From Qipengyuania algicida (GTDB lineage: Bacteria; Pseudomonadota; Alphaproteobacteria; Sphingomonadales; Sphingomonadaceae): a DNA stretch of 64,000 nucleotides. Position numbers and translations under genes: made by a program. The stretch spans positions 62,001 to 126,000 of the forward strand of contig NZ_WTYA01000006.1 of NCBI RefSeq assembly GCF_009828025.1. Reading direction: 5' to 3'. The notes under the pieces are model-generated. The model was not told where the DNA came from. It saw nothing but the letters and a program-made list of their open reading frames with translations, and made no database searches. Positions 25,135 to 34,500 of the stretch are shown here, in pieces (the stretch's first letter is position 1; every line of letters starts with the position of its first letter).

Positions 25135-26846
25135 AAAAACGCACCTTCTTCGCCGGATTGCTGGCGGCGATTGCGCTCCCGGTAGGGGCCAATGCCAGCA
25201 GCCTGAGCGTCAACTATTTCACCCGCGCCACCTCGGCAGCGGTGCCGCAATTGCTCTCCGACAGCGACCGGACCTATTACACCTCTCTGTTCGGCGCGAT
25301 TGATGCCAAGAACTGGGATCAGGTCGAAGTGCTGCTGGCCCAGCGGCAGGACGGGCCACTGCAGGGGTTTGCCCTCGCCAGCTATTTCCTCGACGCCAGC
25401 AGCCCGAAAATCCCGCTCGAGCGACTGACCGACTGGTTGCAGAAATATCCCAACCTGCCGCAGGCGGCGCAGATCGCACAGCTTGCCTACAAGCGCGGCC
25501 TCACCACATTCCCAGCCCTGCCCGTTGCGCAGCAATTGCAGAGCCAGCCCGGCCTGACCCGCCGTAGCCGACCGCCGAGCGTCAATGACGGCACAATGCC
25601 CGCTGATATCGCTTCCCAGATCACGCAGAAGATCGTTTCCGACGATCCCGATGGAGCGCGCCTGCTGCTCGATGGCGTGGATGCGACGCTGTCACCGCAG
25701 GCGCGCGCCGAATGGCGACAGAAGGTGGCGTGGAGCTATTACATCGAGAACCGCGACGCCGAGGCCTATGCGCTGGCTCGCACCGTAACCGATGGGTCCG
25801 GTCCGTGGGTGGCAGAAGGCGAATGGGTCGTCGGCCTGTCTGCATGGCGGCTCGATGATTGCCGGGATTCGGCGATCGGGTTCCAGCGCGCCGCCGCCTC
25901 CACCTCCGATCCTGAGCTGATTGCCGCCTCGCGCTATTGGGCATCGCGCGCGCTGATCCGTTGCCGCAAGCCGGACGAAGCAGCCAAGCAATTGCGCGAC
26001 GCGGCCCGTTATGACGAGACCCTTTACGGTATGCTCGCCCTCGAACAGCTTGGCGTCCACTATTCGGGCGAGTTCCGCAAACCCGACCTCACCTCTGACG
26101 ATTGGCGTCGGCTCTCCAACGACGAGAACGCCCGTGAAGCCGTGATGCTGGCCGAACTTGGCCGCACCGCAGATGCGGAAACCGCGATCAAATATCAGGC
26201 GCGTATCGGCAACCCTCGTGAATTCGACGCGCTTGCACGGCTTGCCCGCGCGCTCGGCCTTGCCGGGGCGCAACGCTTCATGGCCTATAATGTCCCGCGC
26301 GGGGCCAAGCCCGATCCCAGCCTGCGCTGGCCGATCGCCAGCGAAGCTCCGCGTGGCGGATGGCGCGTCGATCCTGCGCTCGCCTTCGCACATGCGCTCC
26401 AGGAATCGAGCTTCCGACCTGACGCCGTGAGCCAGGCCAATGCCATCGGCTTGATGCAAGTGCGCCCGATCGCCGCGCGCGAGCACGCCGGGGCGATCAA
26501 TCTCGACGCGCGCTATGTCGACCTCAAGGACCCCTCGACCAATCTTGCGTTGGGTCAGCAGACGCTGCAATCGCTCGCCGATGCCAACGCCACGGGCGGC
26601 ACGCTGCCCAAGGTCATGGCCGCCTACAACGCCGGCCTATCGCCGGTCACTCGCTGGAACCGCGAGGTCAATGACATGGGCGATCCGCTGCTGTGGATGG
26701 AATCGATCCCCTATTGGGAAACGCGCGGCTATGTGAACATCGTCATGCGCAACTACTGGATGTATTTGCGGCAGGCAGGCGCCCCTGCGCCGAGCCGGGT
26801 GACGCTGGCGGAAAACGCCTGGCCCCAATTCCCCAAGGAGCGCTGA
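25131..26846 (+). CDS. soluble lytic murein transglycosylase (Slt type)
   Basis: A 571-residue periplasmic enzyme that cleaves the glycan strand of peptidoglycan with formation of 1,6-anhydromuramic acid. The signal peptide is MKKRTFFAGLLAAIALPVGA. A long helical superhelix (about residues 30-390) precedes the catalytic SLT domain: Glu425 in ALQESSFRPDAVSQANAIGL, then a Gln-rich LALGQQTLQSL and MAAYNAGLSPVTRWN. ATG 25131 overlaps the preceding stop (ATGA). Coupling to a UDG-like gene is conserved or accidental; I cannot tell. Confidence 0.92.
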   Translation: MKKRTFFAGLLAAIALPVGANASSLSVNYFTRATSAAVPQLLSDSDRTYYTSLFGAIDAKNWDQVEVLLAQRQDGPLQGFALASYFLDASSPKIPLERLTDWLQKYPNLPQAAQIAQLAYKRGLTTFPALPVAQQLQSQPGLTRRSRPPSVNDGTMPADIASQITQKIVSDDPDGARLLLDGVDATLSPQARAEWRQKVAWSYYIENRDAEAYALARTVTDGSGPWVAEGEWVVGLSAWRLDDCRDSAIGFQRAAASTSDPELIAASRYWASRALIRCRKPDEAAKQLRDAARYDETLYGMLALEQLGVHYSGEFRKPDLTSDDWRRLSNDENAREAVMLAELGRTADAETAIKYQARIGNPREFDALARLARALGLAGAQRFMAYNVPRGAKPDPSLRWPIASEAPRGGWRVDPALAFAHALQESSFRPDAVSQANAIGLMQVRPIAAREHAGAINLDARYVDLKDPSTNLALGQQTLQSLADANATGGTLPKVMAAYNAGLSPVTRWNREVNDMGDPLLWMESIPYWETRGYVNIVMRNYWMYLRQAGAPAPSRVTLAENAWPQFPKER

Positions 26847-26849
26847 CCC

Positions 26850-27377
26850 ATGGCGATCGACGAAAGCCGGACCTTCAAGCCGATCCGCATCGCGCTGCTG
26901 ACCGTGTCCGACACACGCACCGCTGCGGACGACACATCGGGCGATATCCTTGCCGAACGCATTGAAAGCTCCGGGCACGAAATGGTCGCGCGCGAAATCA
27001 GCCGCGACAGCGTGGAGCAGATCGCCGCCCACCTCCACCGCTGGATCGATGACGAGAATGTCGATGCGGTCGTTACCACCGGCGGCACTGGCCTGACAGG
27101 CCGCGACGTAACGCCCGAGGCGCTCGACCGCGTCAAGAGCAAGGACATTCCCGGCTTCGGCGAATTGTTTCGGATGCTCAGCTATAAGACGATCGGCACC
27201 AGCACGATTCAGAGCCGCGCCTGCGCGGTGCTGGCGCGCGGCACCTATATCTTCGCTCTGCCCGGCTCGAACGGCGCAGTGAAGGACGGGTGGGACATGA
27301 TTCTCGCCGAGCAGCTCGACAGCCGCAATCGGCCCTGCAATTTCGTTGAACTGATGCCGCGCCTGCGCGAACGCTGA
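26850..27377 (+). CDS. moaB: molybdenum cofactor biosynthesis protein B
   Basis: A 175-residue MoaB/MogA-type protein (MPT adenylyltransferase fold). Motifs are RIALLTVSDTRTAADDTSG at the start, VVTTGGTGLTGRDVTPEAL in the middle and FALPGSNGAVKDGWDMIL near the end. Length and the absence of a MoeA domain fit MoaB. It follows the lytic transglycosylase by 3 bases, so the two are probably co-transcribed. No other molybdenum cofactor gene is in the window. Confidence 0.93.
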   Translation: MAIDESRTFKPIRIALLTVSDTRTAADDTSGDILAERIESSGHEMVAREISRDSVEQIAAHLHRWIDDENVDAVVTTGGTGLTGRDVTPEALDRVKSKDIPGFGELFRMLSYKTIGTSTIQSRACAVLARGTYIFALPGSNGAVKDGWDMILAEQLDSRNRPCNFVELMPRLRER

Positions 27378-27381
27378 TCGG

Positions 27382-27894
27382 CTAGATATCCCGCGCGAGG
27401 ATGATGTCCTCGTCCGCATGGTCGCCGACCATGAAGGCATAGGGTCCAATCTCGCGAAAGCCCTGCCTTGCGTAAAATGCCCGCGCGCGGTGGTTTTCGG
27501 TGAAGACCGAGAGGTACAGCGTTTCTGCCCCGCGAGCGCGCGCTTCGGCGAAGGTCCAGTCCATCAATGCGTCGGCAACTCCGGTCCCTCGCGCACTGGG
27601 CAAGAGATAGAGCTGGCACAACTCGGCCGCCGGTTTCTGCGCCTCGACCGGCAGTCTCAACGGTCCAAGCTTGGCGTAGCCGAGCAGCGCGCCTTTGAGC
27701 TCGGCCAGACGGATAGTGTAGTCGGGGTCCGCCATCTGCGCGGCGAATTTGCGCGCTGTGTGGTCAGCAAGAAAACTCGCCAGATCCTCGGGCCGGTAAA
27801 GATGCCCGAATATCTCGGTAAAGGTAGCGACAAACAGGTCGGCGATCCTGTCCGCATCATTGATTGCTGCGTCGCGATAGGTGATCGGTTCCAT
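27382..27894 (-). CDS. GNAT family N-acetyltransferase
   Basis: A single-domain acetyltransferase of about 170 residues. Acetyl-CoA binding motif A is visible in LYLLPSARGTGVADALMDWTF and motif B in LYLSVFTENHRARAFYARQGFREIG. The acceptor is unknown. ATG 27894 (MEPITYRDAAINDADRI) was chosen over an upstream frame opening at 27954 because the fold begins there and the longer form would cover the LexA box. It is convergent with moaB (4 bases apart) and divergent from the radical SAM gene, sharing its 85-base promoter region. Confidence 0.82.
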   Translation of the reverse strand: MEPITYRDAAINDADRIADLFVATFTEIFGHLYRPEDLASFLADHTARKFAAQMADPDYTIRLAELKGALLGYAKLGPLRLPVEAQKPAAELCQLYLLPSARGTGVADALMDWTFAEARARGAETLYLSVFTENHRARAFYARQGFREIGPYAFMVGDHADEDIILARDI

Positions 27895-27958
27895 CGACCG
27901 CGGACATAATCGCAAGTGTGTCTCGTGGCCAGTACGATGGTCATTGAATCGCACCTAT

Positions 27959-27973
27959 GTTCTATATATGTTC
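27959..27973 (+). promoter_or_regulatory. predicted LexA (SOS) box
   Basis: The sequence is GTTC-TATATAT-GTTC, an exact match to the direct-repeat LexA site GTTC-N7-GTTC of alphaproteobacteria, with an all-A/T spacer. It ends 6 bases before the ATG of the radical SAM gene and 65 bases from the start of the divergent GNAT gene. Bound repressor would cover the start region of the former, so SOS induction of that gene is expected. Confidence 0.75.
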
Positions 27974-27979
27974 TCCACA

Positions 27980-29065
27980 ATGGAACGCCGATTCGAACCT
28001 CCTGTCGACGGTCGTGGAGCGCAGTCTGTCTCTGTCCCGACGCGTTTTGGACTAGCCACGCGAGAGGCCGACGGGGACTGGCGAGACTATATGGAGATGC
28101 TGGAAGGGCCGCCGGTCAAATTGCGCACCAGCGTTGTTGAAGAGCATCCCAAGACCATCCTCACCTTCAACACCTCACCCGACATCGGGTTTGACCGCTC
28201 GATCAATGCCTATCGCGGGTGTGAGCATGGCTGCATCTACTGCTTCGCGCGCCCGAGCCACGCGTATCACGACCTCTCACCGGGTCTGGATTTCGAGACC
28301 AGGCTGTTTGCCAAGCCGAACGCCGCGCAATTGCTGCGCGCAACGCTGGCGAAGGCGAAATACACACCGCGCCCGATTGCGATGGGGACCAACACCGATC
28401 CCTACCAGCCGATCGAGAGCCGCTATCGCATCACCCGAAGCGTGCTCGAAGTGTGCCTCGAAGCGCGCCACCCGGTAACGATCACGACCAAGTCCGACCG
28501 GGTGCTGGCCGATCTCGACCTGCTGACCGAGCTTGCCGAACACAGCCTGGTGGCGGTGGCGGTTTCGGTAACGACATTCGATCCAAAGCTCTCGGGAAAG
28601 CTCGAACCGCGTGCAGCCGCGCCAGCCAAGCGGCTCGCAGCACTTGGGAAACTGGTCGAAGCTGGCGTGCCCGCGCATTGCTCGGTCGCGCCCGTAATCC
28701 CTGCGATTACCGACGAGTTCATGGAGGAGATAGTCGAACGCGCCGCCGCGCTGGGCGTCGGCTCATGCGGGTGGATTCCGCTCCGCCTGCCTCACGAAGT
28801 CGCCCCGCTGTTCCGCGAATGGCTCTCGGTCCATTTCCCCGAACGCGGCGACAAGGTGATGAGCATCGTCCGCTCGATCAGGGGTGGCCGTGACAATGAT
28901 CCCGACTTCTTCACCCGCATGAAACCGAGCGGCGTCTGGGCCGACCTGTTCCGCGCGCGGTTCCGATTGGCGTGCAAGCGGGCGGGATTGGAGAAGCCGA
29001 ATTTCGAGCTGGATTGCAGCCAGTTCAGGCGACCGAATGTGGGTGGGCAGCTGCGGTTGTTGTGA
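27980..29065 (+). CDS. PA0069-family (Rv2578c-like) radical SAM protein
   Basis: A 361-residue radical SAM enzyme. The cluster-binding cysteines are C81, C85 and C88 in YRGCEHGCIYCFARPSH. The family-typical KTILTFNTSPDIGFDRSINA lies before them and MGTNTDPYQPIESRYRITR after them. Relatives look distantly like spore photoproduct lyase; the reaction is not established to my knowledge. ATG 27980 was chosen because the conserved protein begins there (MERRFEPPVDGRG). A LexA box sits 6 bases upstream, pointing to a DNA-damage role. Confidence 0.88.
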   Translation: MERRFEPPVDGRGAQSVSVPTRFGLATREADGDWRDYMEMLEGPPVKLRTSVVEEHPKTILTFNTSPDIGFDRSINAYRGCEHGCIYCFARPSHAYHDLSPGLDFETRLFAKPNAAQLLRATLAKAKYTPRPIAMGTNTDPYQPIESRYRITRSVLEVCLEARHPVTITTKSDRVLADLDLLTELAEHSLVAVAVSVTTFDPKLSGKLEPRAAAPAKRLAALGKLVEAGVPAHCSVAPVIPAITDEFMEEIVERAAALGVGSCGWIPLRLPHEVAPLFREWLSVHFPERGDKVMSIVRSIRGGRDNDPDFFTRMKPSGVWADLFRARFRLACKRAGLEKPNFELDCSQFRRPNVGGQLRLL

Positions 29066-29073
29066 ACCGAATC

Positions 29074-29097
29074 GTCATCCCAGCGAAAGCTGGGATC
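29074..29097 (+). repeat. left copy of a 24-bp inverted repeat with internal hairpin
   Basis: The inner palindrome ATCCCAGC-GAAA-GCTGGGAT (29077-29096) has an 8-bp perfect stem and a GAAA tetraloop. All 24 bases recur in reverse complement at 29415-29438. Palindromes of this CCCAGC-GAAA-GCTGGG type are common in proteobacterial intergenic DNA. This copy lies between the radical SAM stop and the GIY-YIG stop, 4 bases from the latter. It lacks a T-run and so is unlikely to be a plain terminator. Confidence 0.85.
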
Positions 29098-29101
29098 GCA
29101 C

Positions 29102-29389
29102 TCAGGCTAGCACTACATCAAACAAGTCACGCCACTCACAGTTGTTTGCTTCGATCAATTCGATCTTCCAAGCACGCTTCCAGGCTTTCATTGCTTTTTC
29201 GCGAGCGATCGCACCAGTGATCGACGCATGATTTTCGATCAGAACAAGACGATCGAGGCCGTAACGACGACAAAATGCAGAGCCCTGACCTGCGCGATGT
29301 TGCGCCATTCTGGCCGAGAGATCCGCAGTGACGCCGATGTACAGAACCCCGTGAGGCTTGTTGGTAAGGATGTAGGTCCAAGCGCTCAT
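29102..29389 (-). CDS. GIY-YIG nuclease family protein
   Basis: A 95-residue protein made of one GIY-YIG domain (UvrC N-terminal/SLX1-like). The Y..10..Y pair is in WTYILTNKPHGVLYIGVTADL, the catalytic Arg in LSARMAQHRAG, and the Glu/Asn-like position follows in IENHASITGAIAREK. Stand-alone proteins of this size (YhbQ/endonuclease-like) are frequent and mostly uncharacterised. It is enclosed between perfect 24-bp inverted repeats and sits between unrelated genes, as an inserted unit would. Confidence 0.9.
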   Translation of the reverse strand: MSAWTYILTNKPHGVLYIGVTADLSARMAQHRAGQGSAFCRRYGLDRLVLIENHASITGAIAREKAMKAWKRAWKIELIEANNCEWRDLFDVVLA

Positions 29390-29414
29390 GGCCGACGGTT
29401 ACCTAATGGCCAGC

Positions 29415-29438
29415 GATCCCAGCTTTCGCTGGGATGAC
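29415..29438 (-). repeat. right copy of the 24-bp inverted repeat with internal hairpin
   Basis: Exact reverse complement of 29074-29097; its internal palindrome ATCCCAGC-TTTC-GCTGGGAT spans 29416-29435. It lies 26 bases upstream of the GIY-YIG start and within 24 bases of the stop of the DUF1330 gene on the other side. The two copies are 317 bases apart and bracket only the nuclease gene. Confidence 0.85.
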
Positions 29439-29461
29439 AGAAAAAGAAAGTGAGCCCATCC

Positions 29462-29896
29462 TCACCCAAACCCATCGCCACCCGCGCCCGGCTTGAACCG
29501 CACCAATCGGCTATCGACCAGCGCCGCGGTGCGGTTCACCACCGCCTGCTGGTACTCAGGGTCCTTGATCATTTCGAAGAACGCCGCCGCGTTGGGATAC
29601 TCCGCCACAAAGCCATCGTCCCAGCGCATTTCCTCGGGACCGGTGACGACCGTCTGGAACGCGCCGCGCCACACGATCCGCCCGCCCACGCGGCGGAAGA
29701 TCGGGCCGCTCGCCTTACCATATTCCTCGTAAGCGCGCCGTCCGGTCCAGCCCTTGTCGGCATTGGCGTGGCCCGCCGGATATTCCGCCAGCTCGCGATA
29801 TTGCAGCAGGTTGAGCATGTGGATCGGCTCATCGCGGGGCAGATCCTTGAACGCCTCAAAATTGGCGCGGCTGGGATCGATATAGTGTTTTGTCAT
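29462..29896 (-). CDS. DUF1330 domain protein
   Basis: A 144-residue member of the DUF1330 family (dimeric alpha-beta barrel, function unknown). Recognisable features are MLNLLQYRELAEYP, ASGPIFRRVGGRIVWRGAF, WDDGFVAEYPNAAAFFEMI and YQQAVVNRTAALVDSRL. ATG 29896 was chosen, 4 bases after the acyl-CoA ligase stop; the frame stays open further upstream only as an overlap with that gene. Close spacing suggests one transcript with the ligase. Confidence 0.83.
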   Translation of the reverse strand: MTKHYIDPSRANFEAFKDLPRDEPIHMLNLLQYRELAEYPAGHANADKGWTGRRAYEEYGKASGPIFRRVGGRIVWRGAFQTVVTGPEEMRWDDGFVAEYPNAAAFFEMIKDPEYQQAVVNRTAALVDSRLVRFKPGAGGDGFG

Positions 29897-29900
29897 GGTT

Positions 29901-31505
29901 TCAGGCTTCCAGTCGATAATCGCTGAACTGTTCGCGCAGATCCTTCTTGCTGATCTTGCCGGTGGCGGTGTGGGGGATCTCGTCGACGAACTCCACCGCA
30001 TCGGGCAGCCACCATTTGGCGACGAGTGGCTTGAGATGCTCGATGATCTCACCCCCGGTAACATCCGATCCGGATTTGCGGACCACAAACAGCACCGGGC
30101 GCTCGTCCCACTTGGGGTGCGGCATTCCCACAGCAGCCGCCTCGGCAACCGCGGGGTGCCCGACAGCGGCATTCTCCAGCTCGACCGAACTGATCCACTC
30201 GCCGCCGGACTTGATCACGTCCTTGGTCCGGTCGGTCAGTTGCAGCGTACCGTCGGGGTGGATGATGCCGACATCACCGGTGTCGAACCAGCCATCGGCA
30301 TTGATCGCGTCCTGCTCCGCCTTGAAATAGCGCTTCACCACCCACGGTCCGCGGATTTGCAGTGCGCCGCTGCTCGCTCCATCACGGGGAAGCTCGCTGG
30401 TCATGTCGTCGAGGCTGACCGTGCGCAGCTCGACCCCGAACGGCGGGCGACCCTGCATCTGGATGACATCGACCTGCTCGACAAAGCTCTTGTCGTTCCA
30501 GTCGCACGTGGGCGAGCCTACGGTGCCGATCGGGCTGGTCTCGGTCATCCCCCAGGCATGGGCGACGCGGGTGCCGTTCTTCGTCAGCCGTTCGATCATG
30601 AAGCGCGGCGCAGCCGACCCGCCGATGATTGCCTGTTTGAGCTTGGGCAGTTCGCGCCCGGTCTCGTCGACATGCTGGAACATCGCCAGCCACACGGTGG
30701 GAACACCGGCGGAATGGGTCACGCCTTCGTTTTCGATCAGGTCGCACAGAACCTGCGGATCGTTGACCGCCGAATAGACGAATTTCACCCCGGTCATCGC
30801 GCCCGCCCAGGGGAGGCCCCAGCTCGCCGCATGGAACATCGGCACCACCGGCAGCATCACGCTTTGCGCGTCGAAGTCGAAACCGGACGGCTGGATCCCG
30901 GCCCATGCGTGCAGCATGGTCGAACGGTGCTCGTAGAGCACGCCCTTGGGATTGCCGGTGGTGCCGCTGGTATAGCACAACATGCACGGATCGCGCTCGT
31001 CGACCTCGGCCCATTCGGCCTTGCCATCATGCGCATCGATCCAGTCCTCGAACGCGATTGCGTCCGAACCTGCCGGGGGATCGAAGCAAATGTAATGCTC
31101 GACCGTCGGCCACGATTTGCGCATCTTGTCGATGATCGGCTGGAACGCCGCATCGTACAGCATCACGCGGTCTTCGGCGTGATTGACAATGTATTCGAGC
31201 TGGTCGTCGAACAGCCGCGGATTGATCGTGTGCAGCACGCCGCCAACGCCGGTTGCTCCGTACCAGCTCACCAGATGGCGCGAATGGTTCATTGCCAGCG
31301 TGGCGATGCGGTCGCCCTTGGCAATCCCGGCGGCTCGCAGTGCCTGCGTCATCTTCAGTGCATCGCGGCGAATGCCGGCCCAGTCGGTACGCGTCTCGCT
31401 GCCATCCGCCCAATGCGTCACATGCTCGCGCGCGCCATGTTCGCGCGCGGCATGATCGATCAGATGATGAACGACCAGGTCCCAATCCTGCATCGCACCA
31501 AGCAT
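29901..31505 (-). CDS. long-chain fatty acid-CoA ligase family protein
   Basis: A 534-residue AMP-forming acyl-CoA synthetase. Motifs are the phosphate loop LCYTSGTTGNPKGVLYEHRS, the core WGMTETSPIGTVG, GWFDTGDVGIIHPDGTLQLTDRTKD, and C-terminal Lys in HTATGKISKKDLREQF. It would activate medium- or long-chain fatty acids for beta-oxidation or lipid use; the chain-length preference is not readable. ATG 31505 has GAGGAG at good spacing and was preferred over the upstream frame opening. It is 46 bases after dnaE on the same strand. Confidence 0.9.
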   Translation of the reverse strand: MLGAMQDWDLVVHHLIDHAAREHGAREHVTHWADGSETRTDWAGIRRDALKMTQALRAAGIAKGDRIATLAMNHSRHLVSWYGATGVGGVLHTINPRLFDDQLEYIVNHAEDRVMLYDAAFQPIIDKMRKSWPTVEHYICFDPPAGSDAIAFEDWIDAHDGKAEWAEVDERDPCMLCYTSGTTGNPKGVLYEHRSTMLHAWAGIQPSGFDFDAQSVMLPVVPMFHAASWGLPWAGAMTGVKFVYSAVNDPQVLCDLIENEGVTHSAGVPTVWLAMFQHVDETGRELPKLKQAIIGGSAAPRFMIERLTKNGTRVAHAWGMTETSPIGTVGSPTCDWNDKSFVEQVDVIQMQGRPPFGVELRTVSLDDMTSELPRDGASSGALQIRGPWVVKRYFKAEQDAINADGWFDTGDVGIIHPDGTLQLTDRTKDVIKSGGEWISSVELENAAVGHPAVAEAAAVGMPHPKWDERPVLFVVRKSGSDVTGGEIIEHLKPLVAKWWLPDAVEFVDEIPHTATGKISKKDLREQFSDYRLEA

Positions 31506-31551
31506 AGCCTTACTCTCCTCGTCCCCTCTCCCCCTCGTGAGGGAGCCCAAA

Positions 31552-34500
31552 TCAGGCGACGAGTTTCAGGTGTGAGCCGCCTCGCCGCGTTGTAAGCTCC
31601 ACTTTGGCAAGACCGGGCACGCTTGCCAAGCGCTCAGCGAGCTCGCCATCGAGTTTGAACGACCGGCCGAGGCGCATTGTCGGCTCGATGGCCGTGCCGG
31701 TACGCAAGGTCGCCAGCACTTCACCCGTGCCACCGCCATCGCCCAGCTCCAGTTTAAGCGCATCGAGCGCGGCAACATCCTCGATCTCGAGCGTCAGCAG
31801 CATCCGCGCGCTCGCCGTTACCTTGTCGAGCGGGGTACCCCCGCGCACAGTGATGCGCGGCGGTTCATCCGGGCTCGGGCTGTCGAGCTCGACCTGCAAC
31901 AGGATGCAGGTCCCCTCCTCCGCCCAGCGGACGAAGCTTTCGACAAGGCTTTCTTCAAAACAGGCCGCGCTGAACTGACCCGAGGCATCGGAGAAATCGG
32001 CGCGAATGAACGGCTTGCCGCGCCGCGTGGTCCCCTTGTTCACCTTCTCGACCATGGCCGCCATCACCGCGCTCGACCGCCCGCCCGCAGGCGCACCGCC
32101 GGTCATCAGCGACGCATGGCTGCGCGCGCCATTGGCAGAAGCGACATCGCGATAGGCGGCGACCGGGTGGGCAGAGAAAAAGAAGCCGAAATTCTCGCGC
32201 TCCTTCGCCATCATATCGGATCGCGACCATGGCTCGACCTGCTTGAGGCGCAGCGTATCTTCCGCCTGATCCTCGCCACCGAACAAGCCATGCTGTCCGC
32301 TCGACCGCTCGCGCTCGGCGGCATCGGCCACCGCCAGCAGCAGGTCGGCATTGGCGTGGACGGTTGCACGGCATGGCTCGAACTCGTCGAGCGCACCCGA
32401 AGCCGCCAGTGCCTCCAGCCCCCGTGAATTGAGTGCACCCTTAGGCAAGCGAGAAAACAAATCTTCAAGGCTGGTGAACAGCCCGCGCGCCTCGCGTTCG
32501 GAGACGATCGCCTCCATGGCTTTCTCGCCGACATTGCGAATACCGGCCAGCGCGTAGCGCACGGCATAGCCTTCGTCGGTCTGCTCGACGGTGAACTCTG
32601 CCTCGGAATGGTTCATGCTCGGCGGTGCAATCGCGATCCCCGCGCGGCGCGCATCGTCGACGAAGACCGCCAGCTTTTCCGACTGGTGCATGTCGAAACA
32701 CATCGCCGCGGCGTAAAATTCTTCCGGATAATGCGCCTTGAGCCACCCCGTCTGATAGGCGAGCAAAGCATAGGCGGCGGCGTGCGATTTGTTGAAGCCG
32801 TAGCCTGCGAATTTGTCGATCAAGTCGAACAGCTCGTTGGCCTGTTTCTTGTCGATACCGGACACGTCCTTGCAGCCATCGACGAAACGTTCGCGCTGGG
32901 CGTCCATCTCGGCCTGCACCTTCTTGCCCATCGCGCGGCGCAGCAAATCGGCATCGCCCAGCGAATAGCCCGCGAGGATCTGCGCGGCCTGCATCACCTG
33001 TTCCTGATAGACGAAGATGCCGTAAGTTTCGGCAAGGATACCTTCGAGCTTGGGGTGCGGGTATTCGATCGCAACCTCACCCGCCTTGCGCTTGCCGAAC
33101 AGCGGGATGTTGTCCATCGGGCCAGGGCGATAGAGCGAGACGAGCGCGATGATGTCCCCGAAATTGGTGGGCTTCACCGCCGTCAGCGTGCGCCGCATCC
33201 CTTCCGATTCCAGCTGGAACACGCCGACCGTATTGCCCGCCTTCATCAGTTCGTAGACCGCCGGGTCGTCAAGCGGCAGCGCGCTGAGATCGATGGTGAC
33301 GCCGCGCTTTTCGAGCAGGTCGACGGCCTTTTTCAGCACCGACAGCGTCTTCAGCCCGAGGAAGTCGAACTTCACCAACCCGCTCGATTCGACATGCTTC
33401 ATGTCGAACTGCGTCACCGGCATATCCGAACGCGGATCGCGATAGAGCGGGACGAGTTGCGCCAATGGACGGTCACCAATCACCACGCCCGCCGCGTGGG
33501 TCGAGGAATTGCGCGGGAATCCCTCCAGCTGCATCGCCAGATCGACGAGCCGTTTTACCTCATTGTCGTTGTCGTATTCGTGCTTGAAATCCGCCGCCCC
33601 GTTGAGCGCACGCGGCAGGCTCCACGGATCGGTCGGGTGATTGGGCACCATCTTGCACAGCCGATCGACGTGGCCGTAACTCATCTGCAGGATGCGCCCC
33701 GTGTCGCGCAGCACGGCGCGGGCCTTCAGTTTTCCGAAAGTGATGATCTGCGCGACGTGATCGTGGCCGTATTTGGCCTGCACATAGCGGATCACCTCGC
33801 CGCGCCGGGTTTCGCAGAAGTCGATATCGAAGTCCGGCATCGAGACGCGTTCGGGGTTCAGGAAGCGTTCGAACAGTAGGCCGAGCTGGATCGGGTCCAG
33901 ATCGGTGATGGTGAGCGCCCAGGCGACAAGGCTGCCTGCACCCGAACCACGGCCCGGCCCGACCGGAATATCGTGGTCCTTGGCCCATTTGATGAAGTCG
34001 GCAACGATCAGGAAGTAACCGGGAAAACCCATCTGGTTGATGATCCCGACTTCGAAATCGAGCCGGTCGAAATAGGTCTTGCGATCATCGTCAGAAAGAT
34101 CGTCATAGCGCGACAGGCGCGCTTCGAGCCCCTTGCGCGCGTCTTCCTCCAGCATCCGCGCTTCGCCTTCCAGATCGCCCGCAAGGCTGGGGAGGATCGG
34201 CTTGCGATAGGGCGGCGCGAAGGCGCAGCGCTGGGCAATGACCAGAGTGTTGGCGGTGGCCTCGGGCAAATCGTCGAACAATTCGGCCATCAGGCTAGCG
34301 CTCTTGACCCAGCTTTCCGGGTTGGACCTTGCGCGCTCCTCCGCATCGATGTGCGTTGAACCGGCAATGCACAGCATGGCGTCATGCGCCTTGTACATAT
34401 GCGGTTCGGCGAAGTTGGCGGGGTTTGTCGCCACCAGCGGAAGGTCGCGCGCACAGGCCAAGTCTATCAGCGCAGCTTCGGCTGCATCCTCCACCGGATT

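Noticed and set aside
29895..31595. Plus-strand open frame of about 566 codons
   Set aside because: Antisense to the acyl-CoA ligase with all its motifs; the shadow protein shows no family resemblance.
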